A DNA stretch of 64,000 nucleotides from Treponema sp. (GCA_022510865.1 JAFLSQ010000007.1:1-64000); one strand, 5' to 3'. Shown: positions 34,254-43,665, numbered from the stretch's first letter. The notes: a model not told the origin generated them from the letters alone. Numbers and translations are program-made.

Positions 34254-34348
34254 GCGGGGCAATCGTTTCTTTTGTGCGCGGTCTGGCAATCCGCATGAAT
34301 TTTTTGCGCGTGCCTGTCTCAGATGGTTTCATTTTCCGCGCAAAAGTA

Positions 34349-34354
34349 TATAAT
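34349..34354 (+). promoter_or_regulatory. -10 box for leaderless metN
   Basis: TATAAT ends six bases before the metN ATG; the -35 region is weak. Confidence 0.55.
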
Positions 34355-34360
34355 ATCGGC

Positions 34361-35371
34361 ATGGAAATAGAACTGAGAAATCTTGTGAAATCCTACACAT
34401 CGGCGGACAAGAAAAGCACGGTCACTGCGGTGAACGGAATTTCGCTGACAATCCCTTCAAATCAGATTTTTGGGATTATCGGGCGCAGCGGGGCGGGAAA
34501 ATCGTCTCTTGTGCGCCTTGTGAGCATGATGGAGCACCCGGATTCTGGCGAGGTGCTTTACGACGGCCAGCGTGTTGATAATCTGAGCGAGAAAGAGCTG
34601 ATTCTGCGCCGCCGCCGCATCGGGATGATTTTCCAGAATTTCAATCTGTTCAGCTCGCGCTCTGCGGCGCAGAACATCGCGTATCCAATGGAAATTTGCG
34701 GCGTTCCCAAAGAAAAAATCGATGCCCGCGTTGACGAGCTTCTTGCGCTTGTGGAGCTTTCTGACCGCAAGGATGCCCGCATAAGCACGCTTTCCGGCGG
34801 GCAGAAGCAGCGCGTGGCAATTGCGAGGGCGCTTGCGAACAATCCGGATATTCTTTTTTGCGATGAGGCCACGTCCGCGCTTGACCCGCAGACCACAAAA
34901 TCAATCCTGGATTTAATCCGCAGGATTCAAAGTCAGATGAACCTGACTGTTGTGATGATTACTCATCAGATGGAGGTTGTGCGTGACGCTTGCAGCCATG
35001 TTGCCGTGATTCACGAGGGAAAAGTTCTGGAGGTAGGCGATGTTCGCGAGACTTTCCTTGCGCCCAAAAATTCTGTCACAAAAGAATTTATCTCGCATAT
35101 CCGCAGTGATGAGACTGGCGGAATTGTGCGGTGGTCGCAGTTCGGCGGCGAATATGAGCTGAGTTTTCCGCAGGAAAGTCAGGACGCGCCGGTTCTCAGC
35201 CGGATTGCAAAAAACTTTGACGTGGAATTCAATATCCGCGCGGCGGGAGTGCAGAAACTCACGAGCGCTACCGTTGGCAAGATGATTGTGGATTTTTCTG
35301 GCAGCGGCGTGGAATCCGCATTGGACGCGCTGCGCAGTGAGGGAATTATTGTAGAGAAGGTGGGGGAGTAG
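34361..35371 (+). CDS. metN: methionine ABC transporter ATP-binding protein
   Basis: ATPase of the MetNIQ methionine importer. Walker A GRSGAGKSS, signature LSGGQKQR and Walker B ILFCDEATSALD are present. The last 85 residues form the NIL domain that senses methionine in MetN proteins. ATG at 34361 was chosen because the longer frame would read through the promoter. It continues directly into metI, one base after the stop. 336 residues. Confidence 0.94.
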   Translation: MEIELRNLVKSYTSADKKSTVTAVNGISLTIPSNQIFGIIGRSGAGKSSLVRLVSMMEHPDSGEVLYDGQRVDNLSEKELILRRRRIGMIFQNFNLFSSRSAAQNIAYPMEICGVPKEKIDARVDELLALVELSDRKDARISTLSGGQKQRVAIARALANNPDILFCDEATSALDPQTTKSILDLIRRIQSQMNLTVVMITHQMEVVRDACSHVAVIHEGKVLEVGDVRETFLAPKNSVTKEFISHIRSDETGGIVRWSQFGGEYELSFPQESQDAPVLSRIAKNFDVEFNIRAAGVQKLTSATVGKMIVDFSGSGVESALDALRSEGIIVEKVGE

Positions 35372-35372
35372 C

Positions 35373-36041
35373 ATGAATCCTGATGTCGTAAAATATCTTT
35401 CTGTAATTGGAACGGCCACTTGGCAGACTTTGGTGATGGTTTTCTTTTCCGCGGTGTTCAGCATGATTCTGGGCATTCCGCTTGGAATTCTTTTGTGCAC
35501 AACGGACTCATCCGGCGGGCTTAGGCCAAACCGTGTGGTGAACCAGACGCTTTCAATCATCATAAATGTTCTGCGCGCTATTCCGTTTGTAATCCTTGTG
35601 ATTCTTTTGTTTCCGTTCACGCGCTTTGTAGTGCACACGGCAATCGGAACAAAAGCGTCTGTTGTGCCGCTCACAATTGCGGCCGCGCCTTTTGTTGCCC
35701 GCGTGATTGAGTCCAGCCTTAAAGAGGTTGACGCGGGTGTGATTCAGGCGGCGCGCGCGATGGGGTCAGACAACAAGCAGATTATTTTCAAGGTGCTCAT
35801 GCCGGAGGCGCTTCCTTCGATTGTGAACGGAATCACGCTCACTGTCATCAATCTGATTGGCTATTCCGCGATGGCGGGAACGGTTGGCGGCGGCGGACTT
35901 GGCGATGTGGCAATCCGTTATGGCTATCAGCGTTACCGTTTTGAGTATATGCTTGGGTCTGTGGCAATCATTTTGATTCTTGTTGAGGTCATTCAGGTGA
36001 TTGGAACGCGCATCTCGAACAAAATGCAGGCGAACAGATAG
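35373..36041 (+). CDS. metI: methionine ABC transporter permease
   Basis: The 222-residue membrane protein has five or so helices and the EAA-type loop EALPSIVNGITLTVINLIGYS, as in MetI. GGGGGAG at the metN end serves as ribosome-binding site. The substrate-binding lipoprotein MetQ is not adjacent; the next gene is convergent and unrelated. It must be encoded elsewhere. Confidence 0.93.
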   Translation: MNPDVVKYLSVIGTATWQTLVMVFFSAVFSMILGIPLGILLCTTDSSGGLRPNRVVNQTLSIIINVLRAIPFVILVILLFPFTRFVVHTAIGTKASVVPLTIAAAPFVARVIESSLKEVDAGVIQAARAMGSDNKQIIFKVLMPEALPSIVNGITLTVINLIGYSAMAGTVGGGGLGDVAIRYGYQRYRFEYMLGSVAIILILVEVIQVIGTRISNKMQANR

Positions 36042-36065
36042 GCGGTTTTGAGCTTCTGCGCAGAT

Positions 36066-37622
36066 TTACTGGACGTAAGTCTGCATGAGCTGTGCGAACA
36101 GATAAATTTTCTTGTAAATGTTCACGGAAAACTCTTTGAGCGGCTCGTCAAGGTATTTCTCAAGCTCTTTCCAGTTCTGCATGATGAGCGGACTTTGCAG
36201 GCTGTAATCCTCAATCAGCTGTTTGATTGTCTTTCCGATTGTGATGAGATCCTGCGTTCCCTGCACAATGAAATTCCGCGCCGTCTCATTCGCGTCCGAG
36301 ACCACCCTGTTGATGATGTTCTCCGCGCCTGCGTCGTGCGCGGTTTTTGGCAGCAGCGTCTTGATTTTAACGCCCATAGTCCCATCTTCCGCAAAGGAGT
36401 CGTCAAAGTCATTTATGTCGTCCGACATTTTCAGAAGCTCCTGATAAGCGTTCGACATTGGCGCAGAGATTGTGGAGTCCCACTGCCCGCGGATTCCCAC
36501 AACCTCGTAATACTCGCGGATTGATTTTTTCACGAATTCAAGAAGGAACGCCTTAAGATAATTCAGCGGCTCCGCATATTCAAGCAGCGAGAGATTTTTC
36601 TTTTCCAGAACAGCGTTGAATGACGGAACATAGTTTTTCATCGTCTGCGGCTCGGTCTGCCCGAAAATCTGCACACAGATTGAGCTTGCCTTTGACTCTT
36701 TCTGCTGCGACTGGATTTTTTTCATGAGCGCGCGAGTGTCCGCCTCAACCTTGTCCATGAACGGTTCGATTACTGACGGCACGTTCTGGTTCAGTTCTGT
36801 CTGATAATTCGGATTTTCGGACGCGTGCTGGATAATCATGTCCAGAGTGCGGGCAACCTGCACAGAGCGCACCCGCCCCACGATTTTCTTCCAGTTTGCG
36901 GCAGAGACAATCTCCCGGTTCTGCGTCTGCTTGAACATCTCAAAAAGGTCATTCCACGCGATTGACTCATCCGTGATGAGGTAGGCGACCGCAAGAAAAT
37001 CCTTAAGATTGTCAATCACGTAGGTGGCGTTTAGTTTTTCAAGCCGCGGGTTTGAGTCAAAGCCATATTCCTGAAAAGACGAGTCATATTTTCTCAGCAG
37101 CACATAATAATCAAAAGTGCAGAAATCCTTGAAGTACGCGAACGCCTTGGAAAGATTTTCTGCGCGGGCGACCCTTGCGCCGTCAAACTCATTCAGAAAA
37201 ATCTGGAGTTTTTTCTCAATATCTTTGTTCAGCTGATTGAAAGGCACCGTTTTTGATTTCTCAATTATGTTCTCTTCCTCAAATTCCTCTACAAGAGCAA
37301 GCTGATTTTCGGAGAGCGTGAAATTTATGAGCTGGCGTGTGAAAATCGCGGGATTCTGCGTGTTCGTGAACATTGTCTGCGCGGGTGCGACCGTCTTGTA
37401 CAGCTCCAGCATGAATTTTCCGAACGTGCCTGTAAGCTCGGTTGCCGCAGGCTTGTAAAAATTATGGAATCTTGATTTGGATATGTTTTTGGCAATCGCC
37501 TTGAGCTTCTTTTTTTTCTCTGCCTCCGGGTTCGAGCGGCTGAGCAGCGCGGAGATAATGCTTTGAAAGAAACTTTCTTTATTATCTGGTGATTTCTTTG
37601 CTGGTGTCTTTTTTTCTGGCAT
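36066..37622 (-). CDS. spirochaete-type hypothetical protein, 518 aa
   Basis: The N-terminus is Lys/Pro/Ser-rich (MPEKKTPAKKSPDNKES), and the remainder is helical and soluble. No recognised domain. ATG at 37622 was chosen over the ATG at 37679 because a near-consensus promoter lies between them, placing the RNA start at 37622. It probably belongs with the other large helical proteins at 8668 and 25607, which share size, composition and (at 8668) leaderless starts. Confidence 0.82.
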   Translation of the reverse strand: MPEKKTPAKKSPDNKESFFQSIISALLSRSNPEAEKKKKLKAIAKNISKSRFHNFYKPAATELTGTFGKFMLELYKTVAPAQTMFTNTQNPAIFTRQLINFTLSENQLALVEEFEEENIIEKSKTVPFNQLNKDIEKKLQIFLNEFDGARVARAENLSKAFAYFKDFCTFDYYVLLRKYDSSFQEYGFDSNPRLEKLNATYVIDNLKDFLAVAYLITDESIAWNDLFEMFKQTQNREIVSAANWKKIVGRVRSVQVARTLDMIIQHASENPNYQTELNQNVPSVIEPFMDKVEADTRALMKKIQSQQKESKASSICVQIFGQTEPQTMKNYVPSFNAVLEKKNLSLLEYAEPLNYLKAFLLEFVKKSIREYYEVVGIRGQWDSTISAPMSNAYQELLKMSDDINDFDDSFAEDGTMGVKIKTLLPKTAHDAGAENIINRVVSDANETARNFIVQGTQDLITIGKTIKQLIEDYSLQSPLIMQNWKELEKYLDEPLKEFSVNIYKKIYLFAQLMQTYVQ

Positions 37623-37628
37623 AAGTTT

Positions 37629-37657
37629 AATATAAGGCAATCCATATTTTAATTCAA
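37629..37657 (-). promoter_or_regulatory. promoter for leaderless transcript
   Basis: TTGAAT (37657-37652), 17-bp spacer, TATATT (37634-37629), six bases before the ATG at 37622. Confidence 0.7.
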
Positions 37658-37746
37658 GATACTTTTTGTAAGTGTGCATTTTAGTAGAACAAAAAAGCCG
37701 AATTCTGTATAATCATTATAAATTTTATGATTTTTTAGGAGATGTT

Positions 37747-38811
37747 ATGAAAAAAATTGCAGCGGTGATGGCAGTCTCCGCAATTCTTCTGTCTGCCGTT
37801 TATGCGTACAATCCTCCGGTTGGAAACGAGAGCCTTTTTGAGTATTCCAGCCCGGCCGCGCTTTCAGGCAGAATTTCTGTCACAGGAGGCGCGCTGTTTT
37901 CGGCTGGCCCGGACTCTCTGATTGCTAACCCGGCTCTTACGGCTGGCGAGCAGCGGTCTGCGCTGAACGTTGGCTTCACTCTGTTTGTTTCCGGTAACGA
38001 TGAGAATGAGTATCCGCTCGGCTCATCATTCCAGACAGGAATTATGATTCCTTTCAAGCTTTATGTTTTCAGCGGATTCATCGACGGCAATTTCACTAAT
38101 TTTGATGAATTCTACATCGGCAATAACCTGAACGTGAAGGCGGGGCTTTCCAAGGAAATCACGGATAAGCTTGACGTTGGCGCGAGCGTGAGCGGCGGAC
38201 TGAACTGGGGTTACGGTTTTGACTGGTCGCTTGCGGGGAACATCGGCTTCAATTACACTTACGGCGACCTTGGAATCCTTAAGAATTTCCGTTATGGAGC
38301 GTCGTTGCTGAACCTTGGAAAATCTTACAACGATTTGAAGCGCAACGCCTATGCTTTGGATGACAGCGCGGCTGTGACGGATTTTCCGCAGTTCATCACT
38401 TTGAAGGCGGGAGCTGCCGCATCGATTCTTAAAAATGATGTGATGGAGCTTGGCTTTGCGGCTGACCTCACAATTCCGTGCTTCCAGAATCTTATTCTGG
38501 ATTTGAGCGCGCAGTTCGCGCTCAAAAACGCGCTTGTCCTGAGCATCGGTGAGAAAATCAACATAATGGAAGCCGTCCGTGGCAAGAGCAATTTTGTTCC
38601 GGGATTCAGCCTGAGTTACAAGTTTGATTTCAGCGTGAGCAACAACGAGTATCTTGCGCGAAACGACTGGAGCCAGAGCGAGATGAATGTCTCTGCCGGG
38701 TATAAAAATCTGTATAAAAGTGTGCATGCCATTTCTGCCGCCGCAGATTTGAGTCTTGGAATGCAGGACACTACCGCGCCAAAAATTACTATCGTTGGTG
38801 AAGAAGACTGA
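37747..38811 (+). CDS. treponemal outer-membrane beta-barrel protein (UPF0164/PorV-like)
   Basis: 354 residues. Signal peptide MKKIAAVMAVSAILLSAVYA, then the N-terminal pattern typical of the treponemal UPF0164 and FadL/PorV-type barrels (AGPDSLIANPAL, alternating strands such as ALNVGFTLF). The C-terminus is an extended tail ending GEED rather than the usual aromatic residue. AGGAGAT precedes the ATG at 37747. It sits 14 bases before the OmpA-domain gene, so the two are co-expressed envelope proteins. Confidence 0.8.
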   Translation: MKKIAAVMAVSAILLSAVYAYNPPVGNESLFEYSSPAALSGRISVTGGALFSAGPDSLIANPALTAGEQRSALNVGFTLFVSGNDENEYPLGSSFQTGIMIPFKLYVFSGFIDGNFTNFDEFYIGNNLNVKAGLSKEITDKLDVGASVSGGLNWGYGFDWSLAGNIGFNYTYGDLGILKNFRYGASLLNLGKSYNDLKRNAYALDDSAAVTDFPQFITLKAGAAASILKNDVMELGFAADLTIPCFQNLILDLSAQFALKNALVLSIGEKINIMEAVRGKSNFVPGFSLSYKFDFSVSNNEYLARNDWSQSEMNVSAGYKNLYKSVHAISAAADLSLGMQDTTAPKITIVGEED

Positions 38812-38825
38812 TTGGAGGAGTGAAG

Positions 38826-41800
38826 ATGAATAAGAAATTTGTTTCTGCCGGTGCGCTTGCCGTTTTTGCTGTAACGGCACTTTCTGCCGCACCAAAATAT
38901 ATCTCTCCGAATAATGACGGAATTCAGGACGAGCTTGTGATTCCGCTGAACATTTCGGAAAAACGTTACATTCAGGCATGGAGTCTTGTGATTATGGACT
39001 CAAAGCACAATGTCGTGCGCGTCATAGAGAATAAAGTCGCGCTGCCGGAAAAAGTGGGGTTCAAATCCTTTTTCAAGCAGCTTGTTACGCCCAAGCAGGG
39101 CGTTGTAGTTCCGAACGAGGTCACATGGAACGGCGTGATGAACAACGGAGAGACTGCCCCCGACGGAACTTACTATTATTATATCACCGCCACGGATGAC
39201 AACGGCAACAAAGGCCAGACAAAAGAGTACGAGGTGATTGTAGACACCCGCGCTCCCGAGATTCAGCTTGCTCAGCCCGGCGACAAGATTTTTGGCGAGG
39301 GCGCAAAATCCGTCTTCACAGTGCGTCAGAGCGGCTCAAAAGAAGATGAGTGGATTGGAACTTTCCGTGCCGCGGACGGAACTGCTGTCAGAACAGAGCG
39401 ATGGACTAACGCGGAGCCTGCCGAATTCAACTGGTACGGAACAAACGATGACGGTGCGCAGGTTGCGGACGGCATTTATTCTTATGAAATCACTGCGACA
39501 GACCGCGCCGGAAACATCGCGCCAAAATCTGTGATTACGAACATCATTTATTCTGCGGACAAGCCCGCCACAAGCATTTTTGTGGAAGGCTCGCGCTATT
39601 TCTCGCCGCGCACAGAAAGCAGGCTTCAGAACGTGACCTTCAATCTTACTGTTCCCACCCCGGATGCCAGGACGGGAAACCGGCTTACTGAATGGGCTGT
39701 GAATGTGAAGGACCAGAAAGGAAAAGTTGTCAGGTCATTCAATCAGGAGAAAAACGGAGCGAATCCGCCGTCATCAATCATTTTTGATGGAACTGACGAT
39801 GACGGAAAGCTTCTTTCTGACGGGCAGTATCAGGCTGTGGTCTCCGCAAAATATCTGAACGGATACGTTCCGGCTGAAATATCGTCCGCTTTTGTCGTGC
39901 TTGACACCGAGAAGCCGTCCGCCACAATCACTGCGTCAGAGAAGACGTTCGGCGCGGGCAAAAAAGACAGCGTGACTTTCTCAATTGCGATTGCCTCCTC
40001 TTCCGGCGCTCCAGTTTATGCTTGGCGCGGAGAAATCCGCAACGCGGACACCGGCGCGGTTGTGCGCGAGTACTCGTTCAATGAGTATCCGCCGCAGACT
40101 GTCGTCTGGAACGGAATTTCTGATAAAGGCGGGATTTCTGATGCCGGAGACTATGTGTTCGTTCTTTCTGGAACTGACATGGCGGGCAATGCGGGCGGCG
40201 GAATCACTACGCAGGCGGTCACATTCAGCCAGGACGAGGCTCAGCTTCTGCTTGCGGTCTCTGCCACGGCGTTCGCTCCCAAAGAGGGAAGTGCGGGCAG
40301 CACAATCACTTTCAATCCTGTTACATCGACAAAGAGCGTAAGCTCATACAACTTTGCAATCAAAGATGCCAAGGGAAAAGTGGTTTATTCGCAGGGCGAT
40401 GAGTCTGACAGTTTCATCTCTCTGCCGCAGTCGTTTGTCTGGGACGGAAAAAGCAGCGAGAAAATCATCTGCGATGACGGCGTTTATTCCGCGCAGCTTT
40501 CTCTGGTCGCGGCGAACGGAGCGGACGCATCCGCGTCAACTCAGAATTTTGAGATTGACACGCAGGCTCCGTCTCTTGAGGCGGAAACTTCGTGGACGGC
40601 TTTCTCCCCGAACGGGAACGGCACGCAGAAAAATCTGCCGGTAAAAATCAAAAACATCACAGCAGAGAAACTTTGGAATGCCGAGGTCAGGAACGCATCC
40701 GGCAAGGCGGTCTGCAAGTTCTCATGGAGCGGCAAAAAGGATTCTCTGACTTGGAACGGCACGGACGATTCCGGCAACATGGTCGCGGACGGAATTTACA
40801 GCGTCGTGTTCTTCTCTACGGACGAGGCGGGCAATTCGTTCTCAACCGAGCTTAAGGGCATTTCTCTGGACAACCGCGAGACAAAAGGATATGTCACCGC
40901 AGATTTGGAGGGAATTTCCCCGAACGGAGACGGCGTTCTTGAAAGTCAGAAATTTGCGATTCGCGCGTCTGTGACAGACAACATTGTCTCCTGGAATTTT
41001 GATGTGCGAAAGGAAAACGGCTCGTCAGTCTATTCGGTATCAGAGAAGGATGCGGAAAGACTTCCCGCGACAATCAACTGGAACGGCAAGGGCGCGGACA
41101 ATAATCCGTGCGAGGGCACTTTCATCGGAACGCTTGATATAAAATACGCGAACGGAAATTCAGTGAGCGCAGTCTCCGCGCCGTTTGTGTGCACGGCAAC
41201 CCCGCCGAAACTTACGGTGCAGACATCGCCGCAGTATTTCAGTCCGGATAATGACGGCACAGACGATGATTTGTTCATCAGGCTCTCCGGCACAACAAAA
41301 GCAGACATCAAGAGCTGGTCATTCACAATCAAAGACCCTCTTGGCCTTGATTTCTGGCGCACGAACGGAAAGTCCCAGATTACCGAGCGGATTGTCTGGG
41401 ATGGTCTGAGCAACGTGCAGAAAGACGCGAGCGGAAAAGCCGAGCGCGTCCAGTCCGCGATGGACTATCCGTATGTGTTCACGGTGACGGACACAGTTGG
41501 AATGACAAGCACGATTGAGGGCGTGATTCCTGTTGATGTTCTTGTTATCCGCGACGGCAATGTGCTCAAAATGGCAGTTCCGTCAATCATCTTTGAGTCT
41601 GATGCCGCGAACTTCCAGAAAGCCTCCGGAAAACTGACCAAAGAGCAGGTGGACAACAACATCAAGGTTCTGAACCGAATTGCCGACATCCTTAAGAAAT
41701 TCAAGGATTACAAGGTGACGGTCGTGGGGCACGCGAACAAGGTCACGAACAATCCGGATGAGGAGACGGTTGATAATCCGCGTGAGTGGGGACGCGCCTC

Positions 41801-41975
41801 AATGCCGCTCTCAAAAGAGCGCGCGGACGCAATCAAAGTCTATCTTACAAAGCGTGGCGTGAGCGCATCCGTGCTTTCTACCGACGGAATGGGCGGAACT
41901 CGGCCTGTTGTTGACCCGAAAGACAAGAACAACAACTGGAAAAACCGCCGCGTCGAGTTCATCCTAGAAAAATAA
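38826..41975 (+). CDS. large envelope protein: FlgD-like Ig repeats plus OmpA domain
   Basis: 1049 residues. A signal peptide ends near ALSAAP. The body has about eight repeats of 90-110 residues, each opening with S-P-N-x-D-G or a similar motif and containing W-x-G-x-x-D/N-G and G-x-Y-x-Y-x-V/I strands, as in FlgD/CHU_C Ig-like modules. The last 120 residues form an OmpA domain (VVGHANKVTNN, LSKERADAIKVYL, NRRVEFILEK) that should bind peptidoglycan. The Ig rod may span the periplasm or reach the surface. GGAGGAG precedes the ATG. The 3' end overlaps the convergent gene by 17 bases. Confidence 0.88.
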   Translation: MNKKFVSAGALAVFAVTALSAAPKYISPNNDGIQDELVIPLNISEKRYIQAWSLVIMDSKHNVVRVIENKVALPEKVGFKSFFKQLVTPKQGVVVPNEVTWNGVMNNGETAPDGTYYYYITATDDNGNKGQTKEYEVIVDTRAPEIQLAQPGDKIFGEGAKSVFTVRQSGSKEDEWIGTFRAADGTAVRTERWTNAEPAEFNWYGTNDDGAQVADGIYSYEITATDRAGNIAPKSVITNIIYSADKPATSIFVEGSRYFSPRTESRLQNVTFNLTVPTPDARTGNRLTEWAVNVKDQKGKVVRSFNQEKNGANPPSSIIFDGTDDDGKLLSDGQYQAVVSAKYLNGYVPAEISSAFVVLDTEKPSATITASEKTFGAGKKDSVTFSIAIASSSGAPVYAWRGEIRNADTGAVVREYSFNEYPPQTVVWNGISDKGGISDAGDYVFVLSGTDMAGNAGGGITTQAVTFSQDEAQLLLAVSATAFAPKEGSAGSTITFNPVTSTKSVSSYNFAIKDAKGKVVYSQGDESDSFISLPQSFVWDGKSSEKIICDDGVYSAQLSLVAANGADASASTQNFEIDTQAPSLEAETSWTAFSPNGNGTQKNLPVKIKNITAEKLWNAEVRNASGKAVCKFSWSGKKDSLTWNGTDDSGNMVADGIYSVVFFSTDEAGNSFSTELKGISLDNRETKGYVTADLEGISPNGDGVLESQKFAIRASVTDNIVSWNFDVRKENGSSVYSVSEKDAERLPATINWNGKGADNNPCEGTFIGTLDIKYANGNSVSAVSAPFVCTATPPKLTVQTSPQYFSPDNDGTDDDLFIRLSGTTKADIKSWSFTIKDPLGLDFWRTNGKSQITERIVWDGLSNVQKDASGKAERVQSAMDYPYVFTVTDTVGMTSTIEGVIPVDVLVIRDGNVLKMAVPSIIFESDAANFQKASGKLTKEQVDNNIKVLNRIADILKKFKDYKVTVVGHANKVTNNPDEETVDNPREWGRASMPLSKERADAIKVYLTKRGVSASVLSTDGMGGTRPVVDPKDKNNNWKNRRVEFILEK

Positions 41976-42510
41976 AGTCCATGCGGATGTCATGCTCATC
42001 CGCAGGCAAATCATCCACAAGCTGGAATTGCAGGCATACGCCCGCGATTCTGGCTTTGTTTTTAAGGAGGGGCAGGTATTTATCATAAAAACCGCCACCC
42101 CTGCCAAGCCTCTTCCCGCTTTTTGTGAACGCCCTGCCCGGAACAAGCACAAGCGTCCTGCTGTCCGCATTCTGCGGCTGAAATTCCGTGCCGATTTTTC
42201 CCGCCGGCTCTTGAATTCCGAACGCGCCGCTTTCTGTCCGCGTGATTTCCGTGAGCCTGAAAAATTCCATTCTGCCGGTCTCTGCAAAAACTTTCGGAAT
42301 ATAAACGGATTTTCCCACCTTAATCGCCTTTTTTATGACTTTTGAGATGTCCGCCTCGTCCGGAAGCGCCATGTACGCGAGCACCGTGTCTGATTTTTTG
42401 AACTGCTGTGAGCAAATGATTTTCCTGCTGATTTTTGAGGCCGCCCGTCTGTACCCATTGAATTCCGCCGCAAGAATTCTCATCTGCCCGCGGATTTTGC
42501 TTTTGATCAT
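41959..42510 (-). CDS. 5-formyltetrahydrofolate cyclo-ligase family protein
   Basis: Converts 5-formyl-THF to 5,10-methenyl-THF with ATP. The family signature VPGRAFTKSGKRLGRGGGFY and the following D-K-Y-L lie in the C-terminal half; the 183-residue length is typical. The gene has no ribosome-binding site. A promoter (42545-42517) ends six bases before the ATG and overlaps the terminator of the upstream lipoprotein gene. Its end overlaps the OmpA-domain gene by 17 bases. Confidence 0.9.
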   Translation of the reverse strand: MIKSKIRGQMRILAAEFNGYRRAASKISRKIICSQQFKKSDTVLAYMALPDEADISKVIKKAIKVGKSVYIPKVFAETGRMEFFRLTEITRTESGAFGIQEPAGKIGTEFQPQNADSRTLVLVPGRAFTKSGKRLGRGGGFYDKYLPLLKNKARIAGVCLQFQLVDDLPADEHDIRMDFIFLG

Positions 42511-42516
42511 AAGAGC

Positions 42517-42545
42517 ATTATTCCATAAAAAACAGGCGCGGGCAA
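42517..42545 (-). promoter_or_regulatory. promoter for leaderless transcript, overlapping a terminator
   Basis: TTGCCC (42545-42540), 17-bp spacer, AATAAT (42522-42517), six bases before the ATG at 42510. Confidence 0.62.
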
Positions 42546-42559
42546 CGCCCGCGCCTGTT
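42527..42559 (-). terminator. terminator of the 42586-43200 lipoprotein gene
   Basis: AACAGGCGCGGGC and GCCCGCGCCTGTT with a three-base loop, followed on the minus strand by a T-run. Confidence 0.9.
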
Positions 42560-42585
42560 AAGCCTCATTTGGCAAGGAGAAAAGA

Positions 42586-43200
42586 CTAGAGTCTTGTGAA
42601 TGTGAGGCTGACAGTAGTTACTGCTTTTGTGTTATGGTCGTCAGCGTCGTCATTCCAGCCATCCGTAGTATAAGTATATGACAGTGTAAATTCATCATCC
42701 TCTGGGTCTATTTCATCAAGTTTGATAAGGTACTCATTGCCTGCAAATCTTGATGGTTCATTATAACTTTCTAGACCCAATCGACCAACAAAATAATCAT
42801 CACCTGTTTTTGTGATCCAGACTTCTCCGTGAGCATCGTCTGCTGTTGCGTCTTCCCATATATTCTCCAATTTTGTAGCATCCCAGTCAACCCATTTTTT
42901 GTACGTATACGAAAAACCGTTTAAAGAAATCTTATAGTTGTATTTGTTCGTGTCTAGATTATAGTTTTCACCCCATTCAACATCGGCATATGATTTGTTT
43001 GTAGCAGTAAATGTTTTTGATTCGGTGACCTCTTTTTTATCTTTCTGATAAGATGTCACTGTTTTCACAGAACCGCTTACATCATACCGATAGTTGAATG
43101 ACTTATACGAAACATCAACAGTCTCCTGCGGGCCGTTATTGCACCCACTCAACGCCAACACTGCTACAGCCGCAGCAGCAACCAAACTAAGTTTTTTCAT
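42586..43200 (-). CDS. hypothetical lipoprotein, 204 aa
   Basis: Signal MKKLSLVAAAAVAVLALSGC with Cys20 as lipidation site. The mature part is rich in Tyr, Asp, Lys and Thr with beta-strand alternation (NYRYDVSGSVKT, FTLSYTYTTDGW). No family recognised. AAAGGAG lies seven bases before the ATG at 43200, so the longer in-frame start was rejected. Base composition is more A/T-rich than its neighbours. It is preceded by the palindrome and 41-bp repeat array, which suggests a variable or acquired cassette. Confidence 0.78.
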   Translation of the reverse strand: MKKLSLVAAAAVAVLALSGCNNGPQETVDVSYKSFNYRYDVSGSVKTVTSYQKDKKEVTESKTFTATNKSYADVEWGENYNLDTNKYNYKISLNGFSYTYKKWVDWDATKLENIWEDATADDAHGEVWITKTGDDYFVGRLGLESYNEPSRFAGNEYLIKLDEIDPEDDEFTLSYTYTTDGWNDDADDHNTKAVTTVSLTFTRL

Positions 43201-43237
43201 TTTGAAACTCCTTTGTTGACAATTTTGTTTTTTTTTT

Positions 43238-43316
43238 AAGCGCAAATCCTGCGAAGCAGAGATTTGCGCTTAAAGCCGTTGTGTCAACGGCTTTAATGCT
43301 ATAGCATTAAAGCCAC
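43238..43316. repeat. three linked palindromes upstream of the lipoprotein gene
   Basis: Stems AAGCGCAAATC/GATTTGCGCTT (43238-43271), AAAGCCGTTG/CAACGGCTTT (43272-43294) and a 26-bp perfect palindrome centred on GCTATAGC (about 43289-43314). The second and third share GGCTTT, so they cannot form together. Confidence 0.85.
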
Positions 43317-43349
43317 GCCCTTGCGGGTGCTTGGAGCACTGGAGGAAGC

Positions 43350-43600
43350 GTTAAAAATCATTTTTAACACCCGGAACAGTCTGCGCGCGGTTAAAAATGA
43401 TTTTCAAGCCCCAGACTGTCTGCGGGGGCGTTAAATATTTTATTTTACGTCCAAGACGTGCTGCGGCGGTGTTAAATATTTTGTCACGGGGCAAGAACGC
43501 GTGTCGGCAGTGTTAAATATTTTATTTTACGTTAAAAACATCCGTTGGCGGCGTTAAATAAAATATTTAACCGTGCCGCAGGCAGAAGCGGGAAAAAATA
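43350..43600. repeat. degenerate 40-41 bp tandem repeat, 6-7 copies
   Basis: GTTAAA words begin at 43350, 43390, 43430, 43471, 43512 and 43553 with a decayed copy near 43592. Each unit is an A/T-rich half (GTTAAATATTTTATTTTACG) followed by a variable G/C-rich half that often ends GGCGGT or similar. Confidence 0.82.
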
Positions 43601-43639
43601 TTTTATTTTGGATAAAGGGCGGCAATCGGAGCATAAAAA

Positions 43640-43662
43640 AAGACTTGCCTTGCGGCAAGTCT
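43640..43662 (-). terminator. tRNA-Asn terminator
   Basis: On the minus strand AGACTTGCC-GCAA-GGCAAGTCT followed by a T-run. Confidence 0.92.
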
Positions 43663-43665
43663 TCG

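Noticed and set aside
43350-43600. Possible CRISPR array (regular 40-41 bp period)
   Set aside because: The conserved half is A/T-rich and degenerate, no constant repeat of 23-37 bp is kept between copies, and no cas genes are near.
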